Source of the DNA: Clostridia bacterium
GTDB lineage: Bacteria > Bacillota_E > RBS10-35 > JAJYVN01
Direction of reading: 5' to 3'
Assembly (NCBI GenBank): GCA_027335515.1
Contig: DAHWHT010000009.1
Span: 1 to 16,802 of the forward strand
DNA: 16,802 bases
The translations under genes and the position numbers were made by a program. The notes beneath the pieces are model-generated. The model was given only the letters and a program-made list of their open reading frames with translations. It was not told the DNA's origin and made no database searches. Of this stretch, positions 6,202-14,129 are shown in pieces. Every line of letters starts with the position of its first letter. Position 1 is the stretch's first letter.

Positions 6202-8208
6202 ATGGGATACGCATGGTGGCCCGTCGCGGCAGGGCTCCTGGCGGTAGCGGCTGGTTTGTACTTCATCCGATGGGTGCTGGGGCGCCCGGCGGGTTCCCCG
6301 CAGATGCAGGAAATCGCGCGCGCGATCCAACTTGGCAGCCGGGCCTACCTGCTGCGCCAATACCGGGCGGTGTTCCTCGTCGCGCTCGGCCTCCTGGTGA
6401 TCATCGGATTCACCCTCCATTCCTGGGAAACGGCGCTTTTCTTCCTCATCGGCGGCACGCTGTCGGCCGTCGCCGGGTCCAGCGGCATGCTGGTCGCCGT
6501 CCACGCCAACGTGCGCACGGCGGAAGGCGCCCGCAGCGGTCTGGCCGGCGCTTTGGCCGTTGCCGTTCGGGGTGGTGCCGTGACCGGGCTGCTGGTGGTC
6601 GGGCTCGGACTGCTGGGGGTCGGGACGCTGGAGGCGCTGACGCACAACGTGAGCGCCCTGATCGGCTTCGGCTTCGGGGCGAGCCTGATTTCCGCCTTCG
6701 CCCGCTTGGGCGGCGGCATCTACACCAAGGCGGCGGATGTTGGGGCCGACCTCGTCGGCAAACTGGAGGCCGGCATCCCGGAGGACGACCCGCGCAACCC
6801 CGCCGTCGTGGCGGACAATGTCGGCGACAACGTCGGCGACTGCGCGGGCATGGCGGCCGACCTGTTTGAGACCTACGCCGTCACCTCGGTCGCCGCGATG
6901 CTGCTCGGCGCGCTGCTATACCGCCACTACCCCCAGGCCGTCTACTTCCCGCTCGTCCTGGGAGCGACGTCGATCGTGACGTCGATCGTGGGCATCCTCA
7001 GCGTCACCACCGGCGGCGGGCACGGCTCCATCATGGGGCGGCTCTACCGCGGCCTGGCGGTCACGGCGGTCCTCTCGGCGGTGGCCTTCTACTTCTTGAG
7101 CCACGCCATCATGGCGCGGGTCCCCGTCCACGGAGGACCCAACGGCATCTTCCTGGCGGCGCTGATGGGCCTGGCCCTGACGGCCGGCCTGATGATGACC
7201 ACCGACTACTACACCTCCACCCAGTATCGGCCGGTGCGCTCCATCTCGGAGGCCAGCCGCACCGGGCCCGCCACCAACATCATCACCGGGTTGGCGGTCG
7301 GGATGAAGAGCACCGCGATACCGGTCCTGCTGATCGTCGCCGCCATCCTCGGGTCATATGCGGTCGGTCACATCTACGGTGTGGCGATGGCCGCCATGGC
7401 CATGCTCAGCCTGGCCGGGATGATCGTCACCCTCGACTCCTTCGGGCCGATCACGGACAACGCCGGCGGCATCGCCGAGATGAGCGCGCTGCCCGAGGCG
7501 GTGCGCGAGGTCACCGACGCCCTGGACGCGGTGGGCAACACGACCAAGGCGGTCACGAAGGGTTACGCCATCGGTTCGGCGGCCCTCGCGGCCATTGTCC
7601 TTTTCGCCTCCTTCGTGCGGGTCCTGGACCAGCACCTCCATCAGACGCTGGCCTTCACGATCGGCAATCCCCGGGTGCTGGCGGGGCTCTTCCTCGGCGG
7701 CATCGCGCCGTTCCTCTTTGGCGCGCTTTCCATGGAGGCGGTGGGCAGGGCCGCCTATCAGGTGGTCGAAGAGGTGCGGCGCCAGTTTCGCGAGATCCCC
7801 GGTATCATGGAGGGCACCGCCAAGCCAGACTACGGTCGCGCCGTGGATATCGTCACGCGCGCCGCCCTGCGGGAGATGATGGTGCCCGCCCTCATCCCGG
7901 TGCTCGGACCGATCCTGGTCGGGTTTCTGCTGGGCGGCCAGGCGCTTGGGGGCATGCTGGTGGGTGCGATCGTCACCGGGCTGTTCCTGGCGGTCCAGAT
8001 GACCACCGGCGGCGGCGCCTGGGATAACGCGAAAAAGCACATCGAGGCCGGAAACTTCGGGGGCAAGGGGACGGCGGCGCACGCCGCGGCGGTGACGGGG
8101 GATACGGTCGGCGATCCATACAAGGACACCGCCGGACCGGCGATCAATCCCATGATCAAGATCCTCAACATCGTCGCCCTGCTGATCGCCCCGTTGCTCC
8201 TGCACTGA
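6202..8208 (+). CDS. hppA: Membrane-bound H+-translocating pyrophosphatase, K+-independent type
   Basis: The 668-residue polytopic protein hydrolyses cytoplasmic PPi and pumps protons out. The substrate-binding core is [20 protein letters not shown] (170-189) followed by [31 protein letters not shown] (193-223). A second acidic site is [16 protein letters not shown] (412-427) and the third is near the C-terminus ([11 protein letters not shown] ... [22 protein letters not shown]). The coupling-loop sequence [10 protein letters not shown] (445-454) has Lys449 and Thr452 at the positions that are Ala/Gly in K+-dependent enzymes, which marks the K+-independent H+-pumping subfamily. Length matches bacterial homologues. 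The start at ATG 6202 precedes the first membrane helix directly; GTG 6157 in frame is possible but has no RBS. It lies 145 bases downstream of tatA on the same strand. Confidence 0.96.
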   Translation: MGYAWWPVAAGLLAVAAGLYFIRWVLGRPAGSPQMQEIARAIQLGSRAYLLRQYRAVFLVALGLLVIIGFTLHSWETALFFLIGGTLSAVAGSSGMLVAVHANVRTAEGARSGLAGALAVAVRGGAVTGLLVVGLGLLGVGTLEALTHNVSALIGFGFGASLISAFARLGGGIYTKAADVGADLVGKLEAGIPEDDPRNPAVVADNVGDNVGDCAGMAADLFETYAVTSVAAMLLGALLYRHYPQAVYFPLVLGATSIVTSIVGILSVTTGGGHGSIMGRLYRGLAVTAVLSAVAFYFLSHAIMARVPVHGGPNGIFLAALMGLALTAGLMMTTDYYTSTQYRPVRSISEASRTGPATNIITGLAVGMKSTAIPVLLIVAAILGSYAVGHIYGVAMAAMAMLSLAGMIVTLDSFGPITDNAGGIAEMSALPEAVREVTDALDAVGNTTKAVTKGYAIGSAALAAIVLFASFVRVLDQHLHQTLAFTIGNPRVLAGLFLGGIAPFLFGALSMEAVGRAAYQVVEEVRRQFREIPGIMEGTAKPDYGRAVDIVTRAALREMMVPALIPVLGPILVGFLLGGQALGGMLVGAIVTGLFLAVQMTTGGGAWDNAKKHIEAGNFGGKGTAAHAAAVTGDTVGDPYKDTAGPAINPMIKILNIVALLIAPLLLH

Positions 8209-8217
8209 GCCGCCGCG

Positions 8218-8237
8218 CCGGCGCTTTCGCACGCCGG
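8218..8237 (+). terminator. Hairpin downstream of hppA
   Basis: CCGGCG (8218-8223), loop CTTTCGCA, CGCCGG (8232-8237), nine bases after the hppA stop. It is a perfect six-base-pair stem without a T-run. It may be a weak terminator or a 3'-end stabiliser between hppA and hflX. Confidence 0.3.
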
Positions 8238-8262
8238 GGAAACGCGGTGCACCAAGAACGCC

Positions 8263-8271
8263 GGGAGGTGG
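8263..8271 (+). promoter_or_regulatory. Strong ribosome binding site of hflX
   Basis: GGGAGGTGG is close to the ideal anti-16S complement and nearly identical to the site before glpD. It decides the hflX start: the codon at normal distance in the hflX frame is ATC (8279), not a canonical start. Confidence 0.75.
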
Positions 8272-8278
8272 CGGGACC

Positions 8279-9538
8279 ATCAGCGAACGCGCGGTTCTGG
8301 CCTGCATCGCGGGCCCACCCGATGCTTGGGGGCTCGAAGAAGAGCTCTCCGAACTGGAGGAATTGGCCCGCAGCGCCGGGGCGGATCCGGTGGCCGCCGT
8401 GCTGCAGCGCCACCGCCGCTACCATCCGGCCACGCTCTTTGGCAGCGGCAAGGTGGAGGAACTGGCGGCGGCGGTCGCCGCGGCGGACGCCGACACGGTG
8501 TTGTGCAATCGCGACCTTTCCCCGCGACAGCAACTCGCCCTGGAGGACGCCCTCCACTGCAAGGTGATCGACCGCACCCGCCTCATCCTGGACATCTTCG
8601 CCGCGCGCGCCCACAGCCGCGAAGGCCGCGTCCAGGTGGAGCTCGCCCAGTGCCTGTACCTGCTGCCGCGGCTGGACGGGCTGGGCCGCGAACTCAGCCG
8701 CACCGGCGGCGGCATCGGCACACGCGGCCCAGGCGAAACGAAGTTGGAGTCGGACCGTCGCCGGGTGCGCGCCCGAATTGCCGCGCTGCGGGCCCAGATC
8801 GCCCACCTGGGCACCACCCGGGAATTGCACCGCGGCGGACGGCGGCGGTCGTCCCTACCGGTGGTCGCCCTCGTGGGGTATACCAACGCCGGCAAGAGCA
8901 CGCTGCACCAACGCCTGTGCGACTCGGACGCGCATGCCGCCGACCAACTGTTTGCGACCCTCGATCCGTCGACCCGGGCGGCGCGGCTGCCGGGCAACCG
9001 CGAGGCGCTGGTCGTGGATACGGTCGGCTTCGTGCACGACCTGCCCCACGCCCTGATCGCCGCCTTCTCCGCCACCCTGGAAGAGGTGCGTCAGGCCGAC
9101 CTCCTGGTCGAGGTGGTCGACCAGAGCCACCCGCGCCAGCGCGAGCAGCGCACCGCCGTATCCCGGGTGCTGGGCGAACTCGAGGCAGAGGCACTGCCGC
9201 GCATCCTGGTCTGGAACAAGATCGACCGTCCCATTCCCCCGGACGCCGATCTGCGCGAGGCGGCCGAAGTGCCGCAGGTCTGCGTTTCGGCCCGGACGGG
9301 CGCGGGCATCGACGCCTTGCGGACGGCCATCGCGAACGTGCTGCACGACCCCCGTCGGCCGGTGCGCGTCCACCTGCCCCTGGCCGCGGGCGAGCTCGTC
9401 GCCGCGGTCCGGGCGCACGGGGAATTGACCCACCTGGTGTACGGATCGGACGGAATCGATCTGGAAGCCCGCTGCCCCGCGGCGCTGGCCTCGCGGTTGG
9501 AAGCGGCCGCGGCGCAGGCGCGTGGCGCCCCCCTTTGA
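8279..9538 (+). CDS. hflX: GTPase HflX, ribosome-associated
   Basis: HflX splits stalled or stressed 70S ribosomes and binds GTP. Numbering from 8279, an N-terminal HflX domain (ERAVLACI ... ATLFGSGKVEEL ... GRVQVELAQ) is followed by the linker GGIGTRGPGETKLESDRRRVR and the G domain: G1 GYTNAGKST (200-208), TLDPSTR, DTVGF, NKID and SARTG. A C-terminal domain completes it. From 8279 it would be 419 residues, matching the family, and the N-terminal ERAVL motif is preserved, but codon 8279 is ATC. The first canonical in-frame start is TTG 8363, which would remove 28 conserved-looking residues and has its only GGAGG just two bases away. I therefore place the start at 8279 and flag it. The gene converges on the spore-protein gene. 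Confidence 0.88.
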   Translation: MSERAVLACIAGPPDAWGLEEELSELEELARSAGADPVAAVLQRHRRYHPATLFGSGKVEELAAAVAAADADTVLCNRDLSPRQQLALEDALHCKVIDRTRLILDIFAARAHSREGRVQVELAQCLYLLPRLDGLGRELSRTGGGIGTRGPGETKLESDRRRVRARIAALRAQIAHLGTTRELHRGGRRRSSLPVVALVGYTNAGKSTLHQRLCDSDAHAADQLFATLDPSTRAARLPGNREALVVDTVGFVHDLPHALIAAFSATLEEVRQADLLVEVVDQSHPRQREQRTAVSRVLGELEAEALPRILVWNKIDRPIPPDADLREAAEVPQVCVSARTGAGIDALRTAIANVLHDPRRPVRVHLPLAAGELVAAVRAHGELTHLVYGSDGIDLEARCPAALASRLEAAAAQARGAPL

Positions 9539-9547
9539 GGGCGCCAC
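9522..9547. terminator. Bidirectional hairpin embedding the hflX stop codon
   Basis: GTGGCGCCC (9522-9530) and GGGCGCCAC (9539-9547) are perfect nine-base complements around loop CCCTTTGA, which contains the TGA stop of hflX. It lies between convergent hflX and the spore-protein gene and could serve both. No U-tract follows in either direction. Confidence 0.5.
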
Positions 9548-9570
9548 AGAGCCACCGCCCGCGCGGCGCG

Positions 9571-9786
9571 TCAGCGGCGCCCGGCCAACTGCTGCTCGGC
9601 CAACTGGATCATCCGCCGGACCATGTGTCCCCCAACGGCGCCGTTCTGTCGCGACGGCAGGTCACCCCAATACCCGTCGGCAGGGGCCTGCACGCCGATC
9701 TCGCTTGCCACCTCATACTTCAACTCGTCGAGCGCCTTGCGGGCCTGCGTGACCAAGGCCCGATTGCTGCGCTGTCCCTGAGCCAT
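9571..9786 (-). CDS. Alpha/beta-type small acid-soluble spore protein (SASP)
   Basis: The 71-residue protein coats spore DNA, protects it from UV and other damage, and is degraded at germination by the protease GPR. The two family signatures are present: the GPR-cleavage region LKYEVASEIGV (22-32, cut expected after Glu25) and the C-terminal DNA-binding signature NGAVGGHMVRRMIQLAEQQL (48-67). ATG 9786 follows GGGGAGGTGA (SD, spacing about 7), a very strong site as expected for a highly expressed spore protein. It should be transcribed in the forespore by sigma-G or sigma-F; the upstream 165 bases contain only a poor sigma-G-like -10. This gene is the best evidence that the organism makes endospores. 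Confidence 0.93.
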   Translation of the reverse strand: MAQGQRSNRALVTQARKALDELKYEVASEIGVQAPADGYWGDLPSRQNGAVGGHMVRRMIQLAEQQLAGRR

Positions 9787-9951
9787 GGCAACTCACCTCC
9801 CCAGGGCTAATCTGTCCGCGCAGCCCCGGCGGAAAGACAGCGAAGATACGCCAGCGGATCCTGCCGCCGCCGGCCGGAAACGACCACGGGCACAAAGGCG
9901 GCGCCCGACACGAATGGCCAGGTGAGGGCGCAACCGACGGGGGGTGAGTCC

Positions 9952-10407
9952 ATGCCGGAAAATCCGGCCCGAACCCAATCTACGGCCACCGCAGGCCAAC
10001 CACCCGCGTCGCCCGCCGCGCCACTTCAGGTCCTGCCGCCCGTCGGCGGATACTGGCTGCCGGCCCAGCCGCCGACCGCGGCGCCGGTGCAAAGCCGGCC
10101 CTGGCACCAGCAGGGGTGGCCGTGGTTGATCGTCGCCGTTGTGGGCCTGGCGATCCTGGCGACCATCGGCTGGGCGGCGATCGGCGCGCTGCACGCCCTG
10201 GCGGCCGCGGGCCAGGCCCAGGCGAAGGCGCCGCAGCGGCAGGCACATGCACTCCTTGGCATCGGCGCCGCGCTGCACGGCATCACCCGGGCGCTGCACG
10301 ATATCGCGGCCGCCCTGCGCTCGGTTGGCCGCTCGCTCCAGTCGCTCGGGCAGAGCATCCCGCACGCCGGCCAGACGCACCCCGCCCCGGCGACCAAGAC
10401 GGGGTGA
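9952..10407 (+). CDS. Hypothetical single-span membrane protein, 151 aa
   Basis: ATG 9952 follows GGGGTGAG (about 9940-9947). The protein has a Pro/Ala/Gln-rich disordered N-terminal half (1-50), one hydrophobic segment (about WPWLIVAVVGLAILATIGWAA, 56-76) and then a long Ala/Leu/His amphipathic stretch (about 77-135) with a recurring ALH motif (GALHAL, AALHGI, RALHDI) ending in RSVGRSLQSLGQSI. The C-terminus is again proline-containing and disordered. I do not recognise the family. It lies divergent from the spore-protein gene and 99 bases upstream of glpK on the same strand, so it could be spore-related or belong to the glycerol unit; neither is shown. No Cys is present. Confidence 0.7.
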   Translation: MPENPARTQSTATAGQPPASPAAPLQVLPPVGGYWLPAQPPTAAPVQSRPWHQQGWPWLIVAVVGLAILATIGWAAIGALHALAAAGQAQAKAPQRQAHALLGIGAALHGITRALHDIAAALRSVGRSLQSLGQSIPHAGQTHPAPATKTG

Positions 10408-10455
10408 GCGCCGGGCGGCGCCGGAATCCCCGTGCGGCGCACCCGCACCGCGCGC

Positions 10456-10506
10456 GAGAGGTGAATCCCCCCTGGACCGCCAACCGCTGCGGCGGGGGGG
10501 ATTCCC
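10456..10506 (+). promoter_or_regulatory. glpK leader: SD followed by a perfect hairpin, then GTG
   Basis: The strong SD GAGAGGTGA (10456-10464) lies 40-odd bases from the glpK GTG (10507). Between them, GAATCCCCCC (10463-10472) is the exact complement of GGGGGGATTC (10495-10504), with inner CCGC/GCGG pairing (10477-10480, 10489-10492). The GTG starts two bases after the stem. Either the hairpin is looped out so that SD and start become adjacent, or it hides a weak G-rich RBS (10494-10500) and represses translation. Confidence 0.5.
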
Positions 10507-12018
10507 GTGCGACGCCATCTGCTCGCCCTGGACCAGGGAACCAGCAGCAGCCGCGCCATCGTCTTTGACGACGACGGCCTGCCTGTGGCCATGGCCCAGC
10601 GCGAACTCACCCAGCACTACCCGCAACCCGGGTGGGTGGAACACGACCCGGAGGAGATCTGGGAAGGACAACTGGCCGCGGCGCGAGAGGCGCTGGCCCA
10701 GGCGGGGCTGTCCGCCGGCGACGTGGCGGCGATCGGGATCACCAACCAGCGTGAAACCACCCTGGTCTGGGACCGCGCCACCGGACGGGCCGTCCACCCG
10801 GCCATCGTCTGGCAGGACCGCCGCACCGCGGCCATCTGCGCGCAACTGCGTGATGAGGGATTGGAAGCCCAGGTCGCCCAACGCACCGGGCTGGTGCTGG
10901 ACCCATACTTCTCGGCGACCAAGCTGCAGTGGCTGCTGCGGCACGTGGACGGTCTGCGCGGGCGCGCGCAGGCCGGCGGCCTCGCGTTCGGCACCGTCGA
11001 CAGTTGGCTGCTGCATCGCCTCACGGGGGGCGCGGTGCATGCGACCGATGTGACCAATGCCTCCCGCACCCTGCTGTTTGACATCCACCACCTGCGCTGG
11101 GACGCCTCGCTGCTGGCCGCCTTCGGCATCCCGGCCGGCCTGATGCCCGAAGTCCGGCCGTGTGCGGGCCGGTTCGGCCAGACACTGCCCGGGTTGCTGG
11201 GGGCGTCGCTGCCCATCACCGGCGTCGCCGGAGACCAGCATGCCGCCCTGTTCGGCCAGGGATGCCTTCGGGAGGGGATGGCCAAGAACACCTATGGGAC
11301 CGGCGCCTTCCTGGTCGTGCACACGGGCGACCAGCCGGTGCGGGCGCCCGGCCTGCTGACGACCCTCGCCTGGCGGCTCCCCGATCAACCGGCGGCGTAC
11401 GCGCTGGAGGCATCGATCTTCGTGGCGGGCGCGGCGGTGCAATGGCTGCGCGACGGCCTGGGCCTCATCCGCAAATCGGAGGAGATCGAAGCACTGGCGG
11501 CGCGCGTCCCCGACAGCGGTGGGGTGTATTTCGTGCCAGCCCTCACCGGACTCGGGGCACCACACTGGGATCCGACCGCCCGCGGCCTGATCGTCGGCCT
11601 GACGCGCGGCAGCGAAGCCGCCCACCTGGCGCGGGCCACGTTGGAAGCCATCGCCTACCAGACCCGCGATGCCGTCGCGGTCATGGAGGGCGCCGGGGTC
11701 CACCTGCGGGAGCTGCGGGTCGACGGCGGGGCAACCGGAAACGATCTGCTGCTGCAGATGCAGGCGGACACCCTGGGTGTGCCCGTGCTGCGTCCCGCCG
11801 TCACCGAGACGACCGCCATGGGCGCCGCGGCACTCGCCGCCGTCGGCGCCGGCCTGTGGTCGCCCGACGAGGTGGCGGCGCGGTGGCGGTTGGCCCGACG
11901 GTTCGAACCCACCCCCGATGCGGAGGTCCGCCAGGCCGGCTACGCCGGCTGGCGGCGGGCGGTGACCCGCAGCCTTGCCTGGGAGACACCGACGTCCGAC
12001 CCCGACCCGTCCCGGTAG
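10507..12018 (+). CDS. glpK: Glycerol kinase
   Basis: The 503-residue FGGY-family kinase converts glycerol and ATP to glycerol-3-phosphate. Motifs run in order: [133 protein letters not shown], and the C-terminal [18 protein letters not shown]. The HPr-phosphorylatable histidine loop of low-GC Gram-positive glycerol kinases (YHFYG just before the PI(A/S)GVAGDQ motif) is absent: the equivalent stretch reads [16 protein letters not shown] control by that route is therefore unlikely. GTG 10507 matches the normal N-terminus. It is followed after 27 bases by glpD; no glpF is visible. Confidence 0.97.
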   Translation: MRRHLLALDQGTSSSRAIVFDDDGLPVAMAQRELTQHYPQPGWVEHDPEEIWEGQLAAAREALAQAGLSAGDVAAIGITNQRETTLVWDRATGRAVHPAIVWQDRRTAAICAQLRDEGLEAQVAQRTGLVLDPYFSATKLQWLLRHVDGLRGRAQAGGLAFGTVDSWLLHRLTGGAVHATDVTNASRTLLFDIHHLRWDASLLAAFGIPAGLMPEVRPCAGRFGQTLPGLLGASLPITGVAGDQHAALFGQGCLREGMAKNTYGTGAFLVVHTGDQPVRAPGLLTTLAWRLPDQPAAYALEASIFVAGAAVQWLRDGLGLIRKSEEIEALAARVPDSGGVYFVPALTGLGAPHWDPTARGLIVGLTRGSEAAHLARATLEAIAYQTRDAVAVMEGAGVHLRELRVDGGATGNDLLLQMQADTLGVPVLRPAVTETTAMGAAALAAVGAGLWSPDEVAARWRLARRFEPTPDAEVRQAGYAGWRRAVTRSLAWETPTSDPDPSR

Positions 12019-12045
12019 GGCGGAAACCGCGCGGGAGGTGGCCCC

Positions 12046-13683
12046 TTGACCAAAGTCGCGGACGCGGTCCGCCGCCGCCAGGCGGCGCTGGGCGACCTGG
12101 AGGCGGTGGCGTTCGACCTGCTGGTCATCGGCGGCGGCTGCGTGGGGACGGGGATCGCCCTGCACGCCGCCGCGCGCGGGCTGCGCGTCGCCCTGGTCGA
12201 GCGCGGCGACTTCGCCTGCGAAACCTCCAGCCGGTCCACGAAGCTGATCCACGGAGGGGTCCGCTACCTCGAGCGCGCCGTCACGCACCTGGACGCCGCC
12301 GAGTTCCACCTGGTACGCGAGGCGCTGCGCGAACGCGCCGCCTTCTTCCAGATCGCGCCGCACGTCAGTCGCCGCGTCGGCATCCTCACCCCCGTCTACC
12401 ACCGGCGCGACCTGGCATACTACGCCGCCGGCCTGGCGCTGTATGACCGGCTGGCCGGGCGGGCCCGGCTGGGACCCACGGAGATCCTTGGCCCGCGGGC
12501 CGCGGTCGAGCGCTCGGGCGGTCAGCTCGACGCCGCCGGCCTGCGCGGCGCGGTGCTGTATTACGACGGGCAGTTCGACGACGCGCGCCTCAACCTGCTG
12601 CTGGCGCTGACCGCGGCCGCGCGGGGCGCCACCGTGGTCAACTATGCCCGCGTGCGCGCCCTCATCCGGGAGGGACACCGGACGCGCGGCGCCGAAGTCG
12701 TGGACGAACTCGGCTCCGGAGCGCGCCGCGTGCGCGCCCGCTGCGTCGTCAACGCGACCGGGGCGTTCGCCGAGTCGGTGCGGGGCATGGACGAGCCCGA
12801 GGCGCGCCCGCTGCTGCAACCCAGCAGCGGCATCCACCTTGTCGTCGGCGGCCATGTCTGCCCCAGCGGGACGGGAATTCTGATCCCGCGCACCCGCGAC
12901 GGGCGCGTGCTGTTTTTGCTGCCCTGGCTCGGGCACACCCTGATCGGCACCACCGACCGTCCGGCCGCACCGGAGCCGCACCCGCCCGTCGACCGGGCGG
13001 ACGTGGCCTACCTGCTGGAGCACGTCAACCATCACCTGCGCCAGCCGCTGCGCCTGGAGGACGTGCGGTCGGCGTGGAACGGCCTGCGGCCCCTGGTCAG
13101 CGACCCGCGCCGGCCGCGCGACACGGCGGCCCTGGCCCGCAGCCATGTGGTATCCGAAAGCCCATCCGGGCTGGTCACGGTCGTCGGCGGCAAGTGGACG
13201 ACCTTCCGCGTGATCGCCGCCGACACCGTCGAGCACGTGGTGCGCCGCCATGCGCTGCGGGCCGCCCCGCTCCAGCGCGGCGACCTGCTGCCGCTGCTCG
13301 GGGCGGAACCGGAGGCCACCCCGGCGGGACCGACCATCGCTGCCGGCGAGGTGACGCCGGAAGTCGCGGCCCACCTGCGGGAGCGCTACGGCGGCCAGGC
13401 GGCAGCCGTAGGGGCCCTCGCGACGGATGGCGGAGCGCAGCGCCTCACGGCGGGCTTTGCGCACATCGCGGCCGAGGTGCGTTTCGCGGTGCGGCACGAG
13501 ATGGCCGTGCGGCCCCTGGACGTGCTGGCGCGGCGCCTGCGCCTGGCATTTGTCGACCGGGAGGCCGCCCTGGAAGCCCTGCCCCGGGTCGTCGCGTTGA
13601 TGGCCGAAGAACTCGGCTGGGATGAGGCGGCCCGCGCCACTCAGGAATCGGAGGCGCGGGCCCGGTTGGCCGCGGACCTTTGA
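12046..13683 (+). CDS. glpD: Aerobic glycerol-3-phosphate dehydrogenase, FAD-dependent
   Basis: The 545-residue enzyme oxidises glycerol-3-phosphate to dihydroxyacetone phosphate and passes electrons through FAD to quinone at the membrane. The N-terminal Rossmann fold (FDLLVIGGGCVGTGIALHAA, 23-42) is followed by VALVERGDFACETSSRSTKLIHGGVRYLE, then GTTDRP, GLRPLV and GGKWTTFRVIAADTVEH, and a C-terminal helical domain. TTG 12046 is chosen because GGGAGGTGG ends six bases upstream and the length fits the family. It lies 27 bases after glpK, so the two form an operon that carries out both steps of glycerol catabolism. It converges on the cyclophilin gene with 11 bases between stops. Confidence 0.97.
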   Translation: MTKVADAVRRRQAALGDLEAVAFDLLVIGGGCVGTGIALHAAARGLRVALVERGDFACETSSRSTKLIHGGVRYLERAVTHLDAAEFHLVREALRERAAFFQIAPHVSRRVGILTPVYHRRDLAYYAAGLALYDRLAGRARLGPTEILGPRAAVERSGGQLDAAGLRGAVLYYDGQFDDARLNLLLALTAAARGATVVNYARVRALIREGHRTRGAEVVDELGSGARRVRARCVVNATGAFAESVRGMDEPEARPLLQPSSGIHLVVGGHVCPSGTGILIPRTRDGRVLFLLPWLGHTLIGTTDRPAAPEPHPPVDRADVAYLLEHVNHHLRQPLRLEDVRSAWNGLRPLVSDPRRPRDTAALARSHVVSESPSGLVTVVGGKWTTFRVIAADTVEHVVRRHALRAAPLQRGDLLPLLGAEPEATPAGPTIAAGEVTPEVAAHLRERYGGQAAAVGALATDGGAQRLTAGFAHIAAEVRFAVRHEMAVRPLDVLARRLRLAFVDREAALEALPRVVALMAEELGWDEAARATQESEARARLAADL

Positions 13684-13694
13684 ACGCCGCCGGA

Positions 13695-14129
13695 TCAGGC
13701 GGACGCCTCGACGCGCACCTTCACGATGCGGTCCCCCTTGCGGATGGCATCCACGACATCCACATCCGAGGTGACCTTGCCGAACACGGTGTGCACACCG
13801 TCCAGGTGGGGTTGGGGGGCGTGGCAGATGAAGAACTGGCTGCCGCCGGTGTCCTTGCCGGCGTGCGCCATGGACAGGCTGCCGCGCTGGTGCTTGTGGG
13901 GGTTGCCCTTGGTCTCGCAGGGGATGGTGTAGCCGGGGCCGCCGGTGCCGTCACCGCGCGGGCATCCGCCCTGAACTACGAAATTGGGAATGACGCGGTG
14001 GAAGGCCAGGCCGTCGTAGAAGCCGCTGTTTGCCAGCTTCTCGAAATTCGCGACCGTCCCGGGTGCCGCCTCGTCATACAACTCCAAAGCCAAGGTGCCG
14101 CGCTCGGTCTCCATCGTCGCCTGCTTCAA
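13695..14129 (-). CDS. Cyclophilin-type peptidyl-prolyl cis-trans isomerase
   Basis: This 144-residue single-domain cyclophilin lacks a signal peptide, so it is cytoplasmic. It catalyses cis-trans isomerisation of X-Pro bonds in folding proteins. Active-site features are [13 protein letters not shown] (43-55; Arg45, Gln53), [15 protein letters not shown] (87-101) and [12 protein letters not shown] (108-119), with His113 at the position that is Trp in cyclosporin-sensitive eukaryotic enzymes. TTG 14129 is preferred over the internal ATG at codon 6 because GAGGAG stands about 9 bases upstream and the TTG overlaps the helicase stop (TTGA), a typical sign of translational coupling. Confidence 0.95.
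   Translation of the reverse strand: MKQATMETERGTLALELYDEAAPGTVANFEKLANSGFYDGLAFHRVIPNFVVQGGCPRGDGTGGPGYTIPCETKGNPHKHQRGSLSMAHAGKDTGGSQFFICHAPQPHLDGVHTVFGKVTSDVDVVDAIRKGDRIVKVRVEASA

Noticed and set aside
9787..9830. A sigma-G-like -10 (CAGATTA on the minus strand) before the spore-protein gene
   Set aside because: It differs from CATnnTA at a fixed base, has no sigma-G -35 at 17-18 bases, and would leave a leader of only about 15 bases.
11902..11918. GGTTCGAACCCACC, resembling a tRNA T-loop
   Set aside because: It lies within glpK codons (RRFEPTP) and there is no cloverleaf or acceptor stem around it.
9793..13497. A very long minus-strand open frame (over 1,200 codons) opposite the 151-residue gene, glpK and glpD
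   Set aside because: It is an artefact of high third-position GC in the real plus-strand genes. Its product is Gly/Arg/Gln-rich with no domain, and glpK and glpD show clear family motifs on the other strand.
13687..13702. CCGCC-ggatca-GGCGG hairpin between the convergent stops of glpD and the cyclophilin
   Set aside because: Only five base pairs and no T-run; it is expected by chance in this composition, so it is not listed as a terminator.
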